The position numbers were made by a program, and so were the translations under genes. A stretch of 64,000 nt of DNA from Eutreptiella sp. 'Long Island Sound 2002'. Its lineage: Eukaryota; Euglenozoa; Euglenophyceae; Eutreptiales; Eutreptiaceae. Below are positions 1 through 9,462 of this stretch, one piece after another (positions within the stretch are counted from its first letter, which is position 1; each line of letters starts with the position of its first letter). The stretch covers positions 35,606,912 to 35,670,911 of the forward strand of contig OZ038389.1 of assembly GCA_964036045.1 (NCBI GenBank), read 5' to 3'. A model generated the notes under the pieces. It saw only the letters and a list, made by a program, of their open reading frames with translations. It had not been told where the DNA came from and did not search any database.

Positions 1-63
1 ATCCAGCAGTCGCATCAGTCTCTCCACTTGCCTGCCGAAGCCATCCAAAACGTCACTGGTCAT
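1..63 (-). CDS. Possible start of the next ORF of the tyrosine-recombinase element (partial)
   Basis: An ATG at 63-61 opens a frame that runs off the left edge of the window (MTSDVLDGFGRQVERLMRLL...). The frame is also open upstream of this ATG, so the true start is uncertain. It lies just downstream of the recombinase remnant. In DIRS/VIPER-like elements that position would hold a reverse transcriptase/RNase H ORF, but 21 residues are too few to show any domain, so that role is inference from position only. Confidence 0.22.
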   Translation of the reverse strand, partial: MTSDVLDGFGRQVERLMRLLD

Positions 64-181
64 ACTCCATGAACCGGTATTCTCCTTCGCTGCTGGACTC
101 GCTGTCGTACTCTGTGCGCGTGGCACTCGTGGGCTCCAAGGATTTGCTTCTCTTCCGTCTCTTTGTGCCGACTGCACTCGC

Positions 182-1247
182 CTAAGCCCCAGGGCGTCGC
201 TGAGGTGCAGCGTCTCGCAGATCCGCTCGGACCCATTGCGCCCAGAGACTGTCCACAAGTCGTTCTTCAGACCTGTACTGGAACGCTCCGCTTGTCCCCC
301 CCCCCACCCAGTCCACCGGAACCGGGAGGTGCATCCGTCTTTCGCAGGACCACGCGTGCGTTGGGTGGCGGTAATCATTACCGACACTGGGGGTGACCCA
401 CCCTCCCGCGAGCATGACCGTCTGGATGCGGGCGCCCCAGAAACCACAGGACCGCCGCTCCACACCTACGCAGGGCATGCCACCTGTACCCTTCGAAGTC
501 CGAGCCCCCAACAATCTTTTTCCATCCCGCTTGTAACTCCATCGCGTCCTGGAAGGAAAAGGGCAAGTCGGCACGCCCGTGTTTGAGTCGTCGGATTTCC
601 CAGAGGAACAGTACCCACCATTTTGTCCATGGACCGACCTCCACATCCCAGATGCCTGGCCGCCCTTTTGCGCCGTAGAAACGGACCTCTCCACGTGTAC
701 TGGTGCGCATTGTGGCCGCCTCTCCCACTCGCAGCAGGCACGCCACGCTGATGCAGGCCAGCGTCACGATTTCGGCGCTTGCCAGGTACCCAATCCGCTC
801 CGCCAGCCAGACGAACAATTCCATCGGCGCCCAGCAAACCAAGGCTAACTCGCCACGTTCCCGCCTCTTGGCCAACCACTTGACCACCTGCCAGTCCCCG
901 GTTTCCACAATCCTGGGATGAAGCCGTAACTTGTCCAACTGCCTGTAGGCGGACAGTAACTTTTTGAGGTTCCCCTCCGCGTTCTCACTTGCCACCATTT
1001 CCTTGATCTCCAACTCCAGAACCTGGCGTGGGCTTGCCCCAAACTGTTCCCGACTGCGCTTCCGCAGCCGCCGAAGGGCTGCTGCGTATCCCTTCGTGGT
1101 GCTCTACTCCAGGGCATGCGCTGCCGCTGACAGCCAGGAGTGTCCCGGCTCTGACTGGATGGCATCCAGGTACTGCTGCACGGCCTCGCGGAGTGCTGGA
1201 CCCCCCCTGTCCACCTCACCCAACGCGCCCCCCCCCTGCTCTCGTAG
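182..1247 (-). pseudogene. Tyrosine recombinase (integrase) of a DIRS/VIPER-like retroelement, disrupted
   Basis: The frame continues directly from the Gag-like ORF after its TGA. It starts with an N-terminal helical region (LREAVQQYLDAIQ..., then STTKGYAAALRRLRK) typical of the SAM-like DNA-binding half of tyrosine recombinases. The catalytic half shows box I 'LLRVGEAATMR' (first Arg), box II 'RWHALRRCGAA' (HxxR), and, after a +1 frameshift near 439-446, 'MLAGGW' and the nucleophile region 'VGNDYRHPTH'. Two defects interrupt it: an in-frame TAG at 1106-1104 and the frameshift. The shifted frame meets a TAG at 184-182 but then stays open to a TGA at 55-53 through a basic, Ser/Glu-rich tail (GTKRRKRSKSLEP...), which may be the original C terminus. 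The family role is cut-and-join integration of a circular DNA intermediate. Family assignment from these boxes is fairly secure. Naming the element class is inference from the Gag neighbour. Confidence 0.68.
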
Positions 1248-3632
1248 TCAGGCCCCACCGCCAAAGGCCTCGGCCTCGTGGTACCAGTGCCGCTGTCCAC
1301 ACTTGGGGCATGGCACCTCTGGCGGGTTGGTACAGTCGATCCACCGCTGTCTTTTCTTGGACCAAAACTCCCGCCGCCCGTCCACGACCCGGATCTCCAC
1401 CTTTCCTTTGCGTCCGGCGCTCGCTGGTTGTGTAGCCTTCTGGCGTCCACTTTTGCCACTGGACTGGGAGGATGACGAACTGTCCGAGCTGGTGCTGGAC
1501 TCGCTGGAGCTGCCGCTGGAGGAGTCGGTATCCCTCGACTTGCGTCCCTTGCCTTTCTTGCTTTTGTGGCCCGCTTTCTTCGCCTTTTTGCGCTCCTTGC
1601 GTCGCTTCTTCTTTTCTTTCTTGTGCTTTTTCTTCCATTCTTCCTTCAAGTAGGCACTCCCTTGGCGATCCATCTTCCGCATAACTTCCCATATGGCATT
1701 CGCCAGGCTATGCTCCTCCGCTCTTTCTGGTTGCTGCAGGTAGTCTCGAAGGGCCTTGCTGAGTCTTACCGTCCATTTGGGCGCGACCGGCCGCTTCCTG
1801 ATTTTGCGCACGTTCTCCAAGTTCAAGACCTCGTACGGGCTCTCTTCTTCGTCGCTACTGTCAAGCTCACGCAGGTGCTCATCTTGTTCTTTTGTGTTCG
1901 CTCCTTCTAATCGGACCTGATGCTCGACCTCGTCATATTCTCTGCGGGCCTCCTGCAACGCATCCCAGTCCTCCGGATCATGGTACTCTTCACGGCGAAC
2001 CTGCACGTACCGCATCACGGAGAAATCCAACAGGGCGCCCGCATACGTCTCAAAGCATCCCAGCAATGTGAACATATGCTCTGGCTCCACTCCTGGGCAT
2101 GTGACGCTGGCGTTTGTCAACACAGAGGGCAAGTCTCCTGCAAACCGGCCTATCATCTTTTCTATGGCGCGTGTCAATGCTCCGGCTGTCATCGGCGAGC
2201 CCGCCAGGTACTCCCTCCAAGTTGCGTACTTCTGCAAACGGAAGACGGCCAGCGCCGCCATCGGGTGTGAGCCCCCAGCTCCCCCCGTTAGTCGGGCTCT
2301 CATCTCCAGCAGCATACCACGCACGACACCAAGGTCTCGCAGGCTCACGCTTTTCACCAACATCGTAGCCCCCGCGATGAAGATGACGTTCTCAAGCTGA
2401 TCAGGACACCATGCTGCAAACTGCCTGTAGTCCCTGTCCATGTGCACCGGTACCTGGTGCAGGGCGCCTCGCAGGTCTCGCAGCAGAACGTGGCGATCCC
2501 ATACCAGTAATTGCCCTTCCGGGTCCAGTGGCCGATCGTTCGCACTTTCTGGGAAGAACACCGTCGCATGCACCTCAGTGAGGCCGTCGCCCGTCCTCAC
2601 ACTGTCCCACTCATCGAGTACCGTGTCCGAGTCCCAACCCTTTTCTTGGTCTTGCCACCATTCGACGAGCTCTTCAATATCCGCACACTCCTCCTGCTCA
2701 AAATCATTTTCCCCTGCAACAGGGGGGCGACCAGGCACCTCCATGCCCAGTCCAACCTCACTTTTGCCGCTGGCGCACTCCTGGGGTTGCCTGGCCCCGC
2801 CCAAACGGGCACGCATCGCGCTTGGCGAGCAAGGGCGTAGGCCCTTCCCCTGGTTAGTGCGCACCACCGCCTCTTGTGCGAGTGTCGCCTCCTTGGGGCC
2901 ATCAACCACCCCCGTACCCAACTCTGCTGCGCTCCTGCCGCCGCTGCACCCCCGCCCTTGCCAGCAGCCGTCGCCACCGGACCGGGATCGAGGGGGGCCA
3001 GACGTAGTGAGCCTCGCACTGTCGTCACATTCGATTCCATCACCCGGTCGGCCTGCTTCGCGGGAACCGCCGGTGTTTGCCGCCGCAGGGAAGTCACCGG
3101 GCACTTCTGTACCCGATTCTGGTGTGCTCCTGCTGGGGCTGCGTCGTTGCCACCGCCAGCAGTCGCCGTGACTCGTCTTGGTCGGGGCGGGGCTGTCGTC
3201 TGACCCAGTGACTCCTCCACTGCCATCACCGTAAGGTTGATCCCCAGGCCGGTCTTCCACGAGGGCTGCACCGGCTTGTCTCGCCGCGAGGGGTCCACAG
3301 GGCACACCTGCACCGTGTTCCCCCTGGTACTTGTCGCATTCGTACCCCCGCTCTCGCCCTCGAACGCTTCCACCGGGCTGTGCTGGAGGCAGGCCGCCAT
3401 CGCCACGGCCCACGAACACCCCACCGCCGTCGTCACGAGATCCATTGTGGGGCATCCCAACTTCCTCCGCGTCCTGATATCCCAGTCGGCTGGTCTGGCT
3501 GTTGTCGTCCGCGACCACTTCTCCACGTTGGCGAGCTGTTGACGCCCTCACGGCATGAGAAAGGCACCCATAGTCGCGGGGTGCCTCCGACTGGTCCTGT
3601 CTGCTCATGTAAAAATGAAAAACATACTGCAC
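1248..3632 (-). CDS. Gag-like ORF of a tyrosine-recombinase retroelement, 794 aa
   Basis: A long uninterrupted frame. Residues 1-240 are low-complexity, rich in Gly, Ser, Asp and Arg. The middle (about 290-600) looks globular and mostly helical. A strongly basic block follows (KKKHKKEKKKRRKERKKAKK), then a Ser-rich stretch (DTDSSSGSSSESSTSSD), then a short C-terminal Cys/His motif 'CPKCGQRHWYHEA' resembling a minimal zinc knuckle. The order helical domain, basic/Ser-rich region, Cys/His motif fits a retroelement nucleic-acid-binding coat protein. I saw no protease or polymerase motif. It ends in TGA and the same frame continues into the recombinase, so either termination-reinitiation or readthrough could join them. 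The start is uncertain: a Met at residue 9 (MSRQDQSE) is an alternative. No specific homologue is recognised. Confidence 0.52.
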   Translation of the reverse strand: MQYVFHFYMSRQDQSEAPRDYGCLSHAVRASTARQRGEVVADDNSQTSRLGYQDAEEVGMPHNGSRDDGGGVFVGRGDGGLPPAQPGGSVRGRERGYECDKYQGEHGAGVPCGPLAARQAGAALVEDRPGDQPYGDGSGGVTGSDDSPAPTKTSHGDCWRWQRRSPSRSTPESGTEVPGDFPAAANTGGSREAGRPGDGIECDDSARLTTSGPPRSRSGGDGCWQGRGCSGGRSAAELGTGVVDGPKEATLAQEAVVRTNQGKGLRPCSPSAMRARLGGARQPQECASGKSEVGLGMEVPGRPPVAGENDFEQEECADIEELVEWWQDQEKGWDSDTVLDEWDSVRTGDGLTEVHATVFFPESANDRPLDPEGQLLVWDRHVLLRDLRGALHQVPVHMDRDYRQFAAWCPDQLENVIFIAGATMLVKSVSLRDLGVVRGMLLEMRARLTGGAGGSHPMAALAVFRLQKYATWREYLAGSPMTAGALTRAIEKMIGRFAGDLPSVLTNASVTCPGVEPEHMFTLLGCFETYAGALLDFSVMRYVQVRREEYHDPEDWDALQEARREYDEVEHQVRLEGANTKEQDEHLRELDSSDEEESPYEVLNLENVRKIRKRPVAPKWTVRLSKALRDYLQQPERAEEHSLANAIWEVMRKMDRQGSAYLKEEWKKKHKKEKKKRRKERKKAKKAGHKSKKGKGRKSRDTDSSSGSSSESSTSSDSSSSSQSSGKSGRQKATQPASAGRKGKVEIRVVDGRREFWSKKRQRWIDCTNPPEVPCPKCGQRHWYHEAEAFGGGA

Positions 3633-4039
3633 AGTGCAAAGGGAGCAACCTGCAGTCTAGAACTATGGTCAAGGCGGATATTGCTGCTGTCCCTGCTACC
3701 GACAGCCTCCATCAGAACTTCAATACAGCGTACAGGGGTTTTCTCTTAAGGGCAGAAAAAGGGGAGAATATACTATTTCTGTGATTTAAAGCTGTGGCGA
3801 CTGTTTTTGAGTGTACAGAAAGCTTGCTTGAGTGGGAGAGAGAGCTATTTGAGTGGTGCACATGGTGCCCCTCATTGAGGTGGTTCCTAACGAGAAACGA
3901 ATGAGGAATAGGACATATGACAAAGCAAAGCAAGTAAAGGACAGAGCAGAAAGGTGTGAAGTGAGTGTACATAGTGATAGGTAAAGACGACCAGGTTGTC
4001 TAACACTGTTAACTGTCACAGCCTCAGTGTATCTACAAA
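3633..4039. other. Spacer between the recombinase element and tandem unit 1
   Basis: About 400 bp with no convincing coding frame. It may hold the terminal (5') region of the recombinase element. I found no inverted or split direct repeats there by eye. It becomes A-rich toward the unit boundary. Confidence 0.4.
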
Positions 4040-4822
4040 ATGGAGCCTTTTGTGTTGGGTGCTGCAAAGGTGCTCACCACAGTGTGGCCATTAGAGCGGC
4101 AAATGGATTGTCGTCTTGTGGGAATCTGTCCATTTGCATTTTGTTGCAATTGGTGCACTCTGCCCTAGACACCGGTTTGAAGACGTGGGTTTTATTGAGC
4201 CAAAAGCCATCAAGTCAATATTTGTGGAGCAGGCGATGCATCATCCTTTTCATTGCCCCATCCTTTGGAACCTTTTGCATGTGCCATGGCTCCATTGTTG
4301 TGCCCATGCTCGGAGTACCCAAAAAACATCCATCGGGGCAACGCAGTGGTGGTGAAACCATTTCAGACCCTTGTAGACCCACACAAAAAACCGTAGCCCG
4401 TGACAAATTCCATTGCCTTCAACAAGGCACCTCAAACAGAGAAGAAAATGGAATTTCGAAAAATTTTCATGTACCACTAAACAGCCTGGAACAGATCAGC
4501 AATTTTGGAGCTTTGGGGGGCCCTTGGCCCGGGCTAAATGGGCCTAGCGGACCTGGGTCTGGATCAACACACAGCGGCCACAATACGCAAAGAAGTTTTG
4601 ACCCCTCACCACACACCCCTCACCCCCGCTCCAGGACGGTTTTTAATTAAAAAAAAAAGGCTGGAGTGTCCGGTTGTCAGCCAAGCAGCGGTCGGAGGGT
4701 AACCGATGGCGGTTGGAGGGTACCCAGGTACGGGGGGTAGGGCGGTCAAAATCGAAAAATTCATTGGGGATCATTTTCTGTCCCAAGGTGATGATTTTAC
4801 AAGGGGTTGGACATCAGATACC

Positions 4823-4919
4823 ATACCTTGGGGTATGCTACGCAAATGACCCAAAAAAATGGGGGGGGTATATGGCACTTGCGCCTGCTCTTGATATAAC
4901 AACCTCTCTTCGAGGTGAT
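4823..4919. repeat. Dispersed ~97-bp repeat (copy in unit 1)
   Basis: The segment from 'ACCTTGGGGTATGCTACG' to 'CTCTCTTCGAGGTGA' recurs at 17061-17157 in unit 2 and, diverged, at 53691-53785 outside the units. On the minus strand all copies read as a similar peptide (HLEERLL..Q.QA....TP....H..SIPQGM). It may therefore be a relic of a coding exon or of a mobile element. Confidence 0.6.
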
Positions 4920-5368
4920 TTCTGCAGACCCTTGCTCGCCATTGTTGTCCCTTGCAGACACTCATTCACAATTCATCCCCACTGCTCCACATTGTCAACC
5001 CCCCTCACGTTGAAATGGAGGAGTAGGCAATTCACCGCACAGAGCACTAACAACAGAATTCATGAACCACCTCTGACTCGTGTCCCAACAGCTTCGCAGT
5101 GGCACAACAGGCACTGCCAGCATTCAATTCTACTTGGGACCCAAAGGCAACGGTGGGCAACTACAGTTTTGGCAAAAACTCTATTTTTCGTTTGAGTTTC
5201 TAACAACCGACCCTGGCACTTGCAAAATTAGAATACCCCGACCGCAATGGCCTGCCCGTCCTGGTCATACTTCTGGGACTGGCGTTGCCGCTCTCACCAT
5301 TCCTGACAGGTCACGACACTCCCCACCTCCACACCCATGCAGAGGACTTGGACAGGAGAATTGAAATT

Positions 5369-5553
5369 CCAAGCATTGCCACCTGCCCATGGAAATATGC
5401 CTTGCGGTATTGCAAAAGCTGGCGTCTTGTTGCCCCTTTTGGTCAGGTCTACGTACCGGAATCCAGACCTTTTGTTTATCTTGGGTTCCTTGGCAACATT
5501 CTTTCCTGTGATTTCCAGGGAGGAGTCCTTGCACTGCACACTACTTTATTCCC
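5369..5553. repeat. 185-bp direct repeat, left member, unit 1
   Basis: About 89% identical to 14895-15079 in the same orientation. The pair brackets the FEA/2A gene within unit 1, as 17607-17791 and 28403-28587 do in unit 2. The minus strand is open across it (VQCKDSSLEI...INKRSGFRYVDLTK.GNK.PAFAIPQ...PWAGGNAW) and much of that peptide is conserved between the two members. It could be a duplicated exon or the end sequence of a composite element. Confidence 0.7.
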
Positions 5554-8542
5554 AAAAAAAGCCCGCACATTGCCCCCATTCCAAATGCCCACAAAGTAGC
5601 CCCTACAGAAGCCTACATTACAATACCGCCTTTCCTTCACCAGCGGTCTGCCGTAAAGCAAGACATAGTATGGGTGGACTTGTCAAGGAAGATGAACACA
5701 AATCTTTGTTTCCCACCTTTTGGGGCACCGTCCCGAACAAACTGCTTGCCAATCTTTTTTCTGATTTGTTACGATGTATTGTGCAGACTATCATTTTGTC
5801 TTAGAGGAGAGGTAGCAAGCGTACACAAATACAACCACAAGTGGTCCGTCAAGCAGGGATTCGTTAGCACCATGTCTTCCCCCCCCCAAAAAAAATCCCT
5901 CTTAGTCAGGCAGTGCGCGTAGGGAATCCGTGGCATGTATTGCCACTATTGTTTGCTTACAAACCCTACCGATTCGGTGCCTCTTGTTTCATGTCACGTC
6001 CATCGCAAACATCGAAAACAGCCCAGAAGAAATTAAATGAAAGGTTGCAGCACTCACTCACACCGGAAAGCAACACAGCATCTGTCAAGTGATGGCCACC
6101 ATGGAGTACTAATGGAGTAGCAATGGCAAGTGCTCTGTTCCATCCCTCAGCCCAACCCTCACAGAGACTACTACCGAGACCCCGGGGCCACCACTGAACG
6201 GCTAAATCGGCCGGGAATGACCGGGGATGCTGTTGTGGACAGGGAGGGGAGGGCATATAGGTGCAAACAAATTGAGGCGGTGATACTGCTGCATGCAACG
6301 GATGCTTTTGCAGACAAATTTCTGACGCACTTACTGCGGGCGCTGAGTCTGGGCTACTCTAATGGCACATGCGTTGGGGGCTTTGGTGGTGGGGCTGAGG
6401 TTCGTAGGAGGGGATGAATGACACAGGCAAAAGAAAATCGAGGGGTCACCATGTAGGGACTGTGAAGGGAGGGCAGCATCGTAATAATTGGCGCTGTGTG
6501 TGCGCTGTGCGAAAACGCCCCCTCTTAGTTATAGTTCTGACGGGTTCTACCCACTGCTATGATCACTGATTTTCCTGACTGTATTTGCGAATATCTGAGT
6601 TTGGGTTGCTTCGGCATGGCAGTACCCACTGCACTACCATGCACCAGAGTATCCTGCAGGCGGGATGCGGAGCTGCGGGTGCGGGAACAGCAGCTGAGCG
6701 GGCACGAGCAGGAGCTGGAGGACCGCTGGCGGCGACTGCGGGACCAGGTCGTGCCCGCCGTCGTGTAGGCCCCACGTCTGTGCGGGTGTGTTGAGCGCCT
6801 GCGTGACGGAGCGCCACGAGGCAGTGCCTCTGCGCATCGTTAACGCTTTCGAGGGTGCAAATCACAGCAATGATCGGTGCGGTCACAAATTGAATCAAAG
6901 CGTGATGACTCCTGCGTGCTGCGCTCTGTGAAGTCTGCCGAATGCGACACTTCTGTTGTGCATTTCGCATTGGTGCACCCTCGGCTGTCTGACTGGTACC
7001 CACCCCTTCCCGGTCTCTGACGTCCACAGGTCAGGGAAGGGGGCCGGGGGAGGGGGGCAGACATGACTTCAGTAGCCCGTCCCCAGGGGCCGGAGCCCTG
7101 CAGCAAGACACGGTGTGTGCCCACCAGTGTGGGATATTGGAAGGCCTGGGGAGGGAGGCGGCAGGGGGGGGGGGGCTTCGAAAACGGGCCTTTCGGGCGT
7201 CTGCAACTCCGGAGGAGTTGAATGGCCATTTCAGGAAGCGTGTACCGCCGATGCAGCACCAACGTGTCTTTGTGTTTTGCCGTTCGTGCCTGTGCTTGCT
7301 GTGCCCCGTCTCCCCTTCCCTCCCTCCCTCCACCATCGGGCAGGCTGCCCACGCATGCGGGGCACATGTGCAGTCCACAGTGTGGGATCTGTACACACAA
7401 CTGCCACACGGCCCCAACTCACAGGCGCAGGCACAGTGAGCTGGGCCGGCGGTCATGTGGCTGGTGACGGCGCATTGAGAACAATGTCCCACACCAAAAC
7501 CCCCGCAGGGGCAGCAGCGGGCAGCAACCGGTGTTCTTTGGTGGACTGCAGTGATATTGGCACCGCACCTCAGCTCTATGTTGTGCGTGCGCTCACTGCA
7601 TGTGGCACGCAGAAGGCCCCCTGCCCAAGTCCCTTGCACACATCTTGCCCGGGTCTGCCCCAATAGGCCCCCATCCTTTGCCCGGGGCTGCCCGGATGGC
7701 CCCCCCTGCTTCGCTGCCCGGATACAAAACTCTGCCTGGACACTGGGGGGAAGCACTTCCAGTAACAGGGCAGGAAAATGAATGCCACCCTTTGGTATAT
7801 GGACGCGCAGTCACCATGACCAGGGTAGCAGGGCGACGCAGGAGCGAAAATGGCCACCAAATGACTCCGGACAGAGGGAGACTGCCGTATGCATTGGAAA
7901 GAGGTGAATGGCAGTAGGATCACAACTGTGCACGCAGTAGGCACTGTTGTTATTCGCTGTGTTTTGTGTACATTTGTGTTTTGTATATTGCTGGGTGGCC
8001 ACCCTTTTGTATCCAGGTATCCGGTGCATATTTTCCCAGCTAAAGGGCATGGACACACGAACGCAAAAACAGACACAAACACAGGTTTGCATGTTGTGTA
8101 GGGGTTATTTTGAGACAAACGACACAACATATACGTCGAATTGCTGTGCTACCTCATCCAAGCAAAGCACATAAACAGTGCTTGCTATCGTTGCGCTCTG
8201 CTGAAGGCTGTCTCTTGGATTGGGTGCCGTTTCTGCACGTTGCATGCGTAAGAGCAGGTGTACATATGCACACATCGATATGCTTCTTTCACGAGGTTGG
8301 TGGCAGCAACTGGATGTTCAGATCAACAATATGTTTACTCCTCCCAGTATTGTCTTGCCACACTGGTTTATCATAGAGCTGCCGCCTGACCTGATCCTAA
8401 GGGCTGTATCTACGCTTTTCAAGAAAAGAGGCACGTATGTGCAGTGCAGCTAATCGGAAAAAACTGCAGGATCTCATTCGTGCGAATGCCATACACAACG
8501 GCAGGGCTTGTCAGGGGCGGTGGCGGTTGTGTGTGACGTCGC
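5554..8542. other. Unit 1 region without a recognisable gene
   Basis: No open frame here carries a family signature. The only stretch with protein-like character is 6655-6768 (+), which reads RRDAELRVREQQLSGHEQEL, a heptad-like charged helix that could be an exon fragment. A G9-10 tract lies at 7160-7180 and purine-rich runs near 7030. Everything is repeated in unit 2 (17792-20781). At 4040-4355 (+) a short frame with HRFEDVGFIEPKAIKSIFVE is present; its unit 2 counterpart differs by an in-frame 6-bp indel. Confidence 0.4.
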
Positions 8543-9133
8543 TGCACCAATGCTGCTGCACTGGGGCTGCATGAATGGATCTGTGGCAACACTCCGCCTG
8601 CAAACGCCCAGCCCTCAGCAATCTCCTTGGGCCCACCAATGCCGTTGGCAGCGTCCGCCTTGTACGCATACCGCAGCATGCCCTGCATCACCGGCACGGC
8701 CCTCTGCTGGACAATGCCCATCACAGTGGTCCAGGCCTCATCGCTCAGCCCAGAACTCAGCTGCCCTCGCAACACCTCGAAGTGCTGCCTCAGTATTTGG
8801 TTCGCAGTCGCTTCTTCGCTGATACCATCTGCACCACTGCACGTCCGGAAGTTCTGACACCGCTTTTCGGCCGACGAGGAGGGCTGCACACCGGATCCAC
8901 TGCCATCGCTGCCCTCCAGGGATCCCACATAGAACGCCCACGCCCCATCCAAGGCATCGACCCCCATGTCGTTGTTGGCGAGCCTTTCGGTCCTGCAGTC
9001 AGCGATGGCATCCTCCAGCACCGGCACCACGGACATCGAGCTCTTCCCATACACAGACCCCTTGTTGGCACTCTCCTCCAGCATAACATCAGGCTTGTCA
9101 ACACGTTGCGCAGTGCTGCACGGACAAAATCCT
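8543..9133 (-). pseudogene. Stray FEA1-like repeat fragment, unit 1
   Basis: An isolated partial FEA-like repeat lying 3' of the long fusion gene in the same unit. It covers DVMLEESANKGSVYG, then DGAWAFYVGSLEGSDGSGSG, KRCQNFRTC and PKEIAEGWAFAGGVLPQIHSC. Both ends are truncated: homology starts in the ADDFVRAAL region and stops after CSPSAAALV, where R3 of the fusion gene is also cut. An open frame of 263 codons (9210-8419) spans it, but the flanking residues are unrelated. It differs from the gene repeats at several residues (GKSSMSVVPVLED for GSSWMYVVLELKD), so it is an older copy, probably not expressed. Confidence 0.66.
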
Positions 9134-9462
9134 GCCAAGCTTGTCTCGGGGCTGGCAGAGGGCCTGGGCCTATCCACCCTCACACCCACAGCCATCTCTG
9201 TACCCCCCACCCACGCAGCCGACCATTGTTGTCTGCATCGCCATCAGTGTCTCCAACACTCTCCCCATCGCCATCGCCGCACAACACAACATAGCGCAGC
9301 TCAACTCACAAAACTACACGACACAACGCGACACACCACAGCACGGCATGGCACCCATCTGTATACCCCAGCAGTGTACCCCACCCCTGAGGTCCACAAT
9401 GATGCTGGAGGCCATAGCGGCTGTGGCAACGGCTCCGGCAACAGCGCTGCTGCTCAACGCGT

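Noticed and set aside
8419-9210. The stray FEA-like frame as a real 263-aa protein
   Set aside because: Homology starts and stops abruptly inside a repeat and the flanking residues are unrelated.
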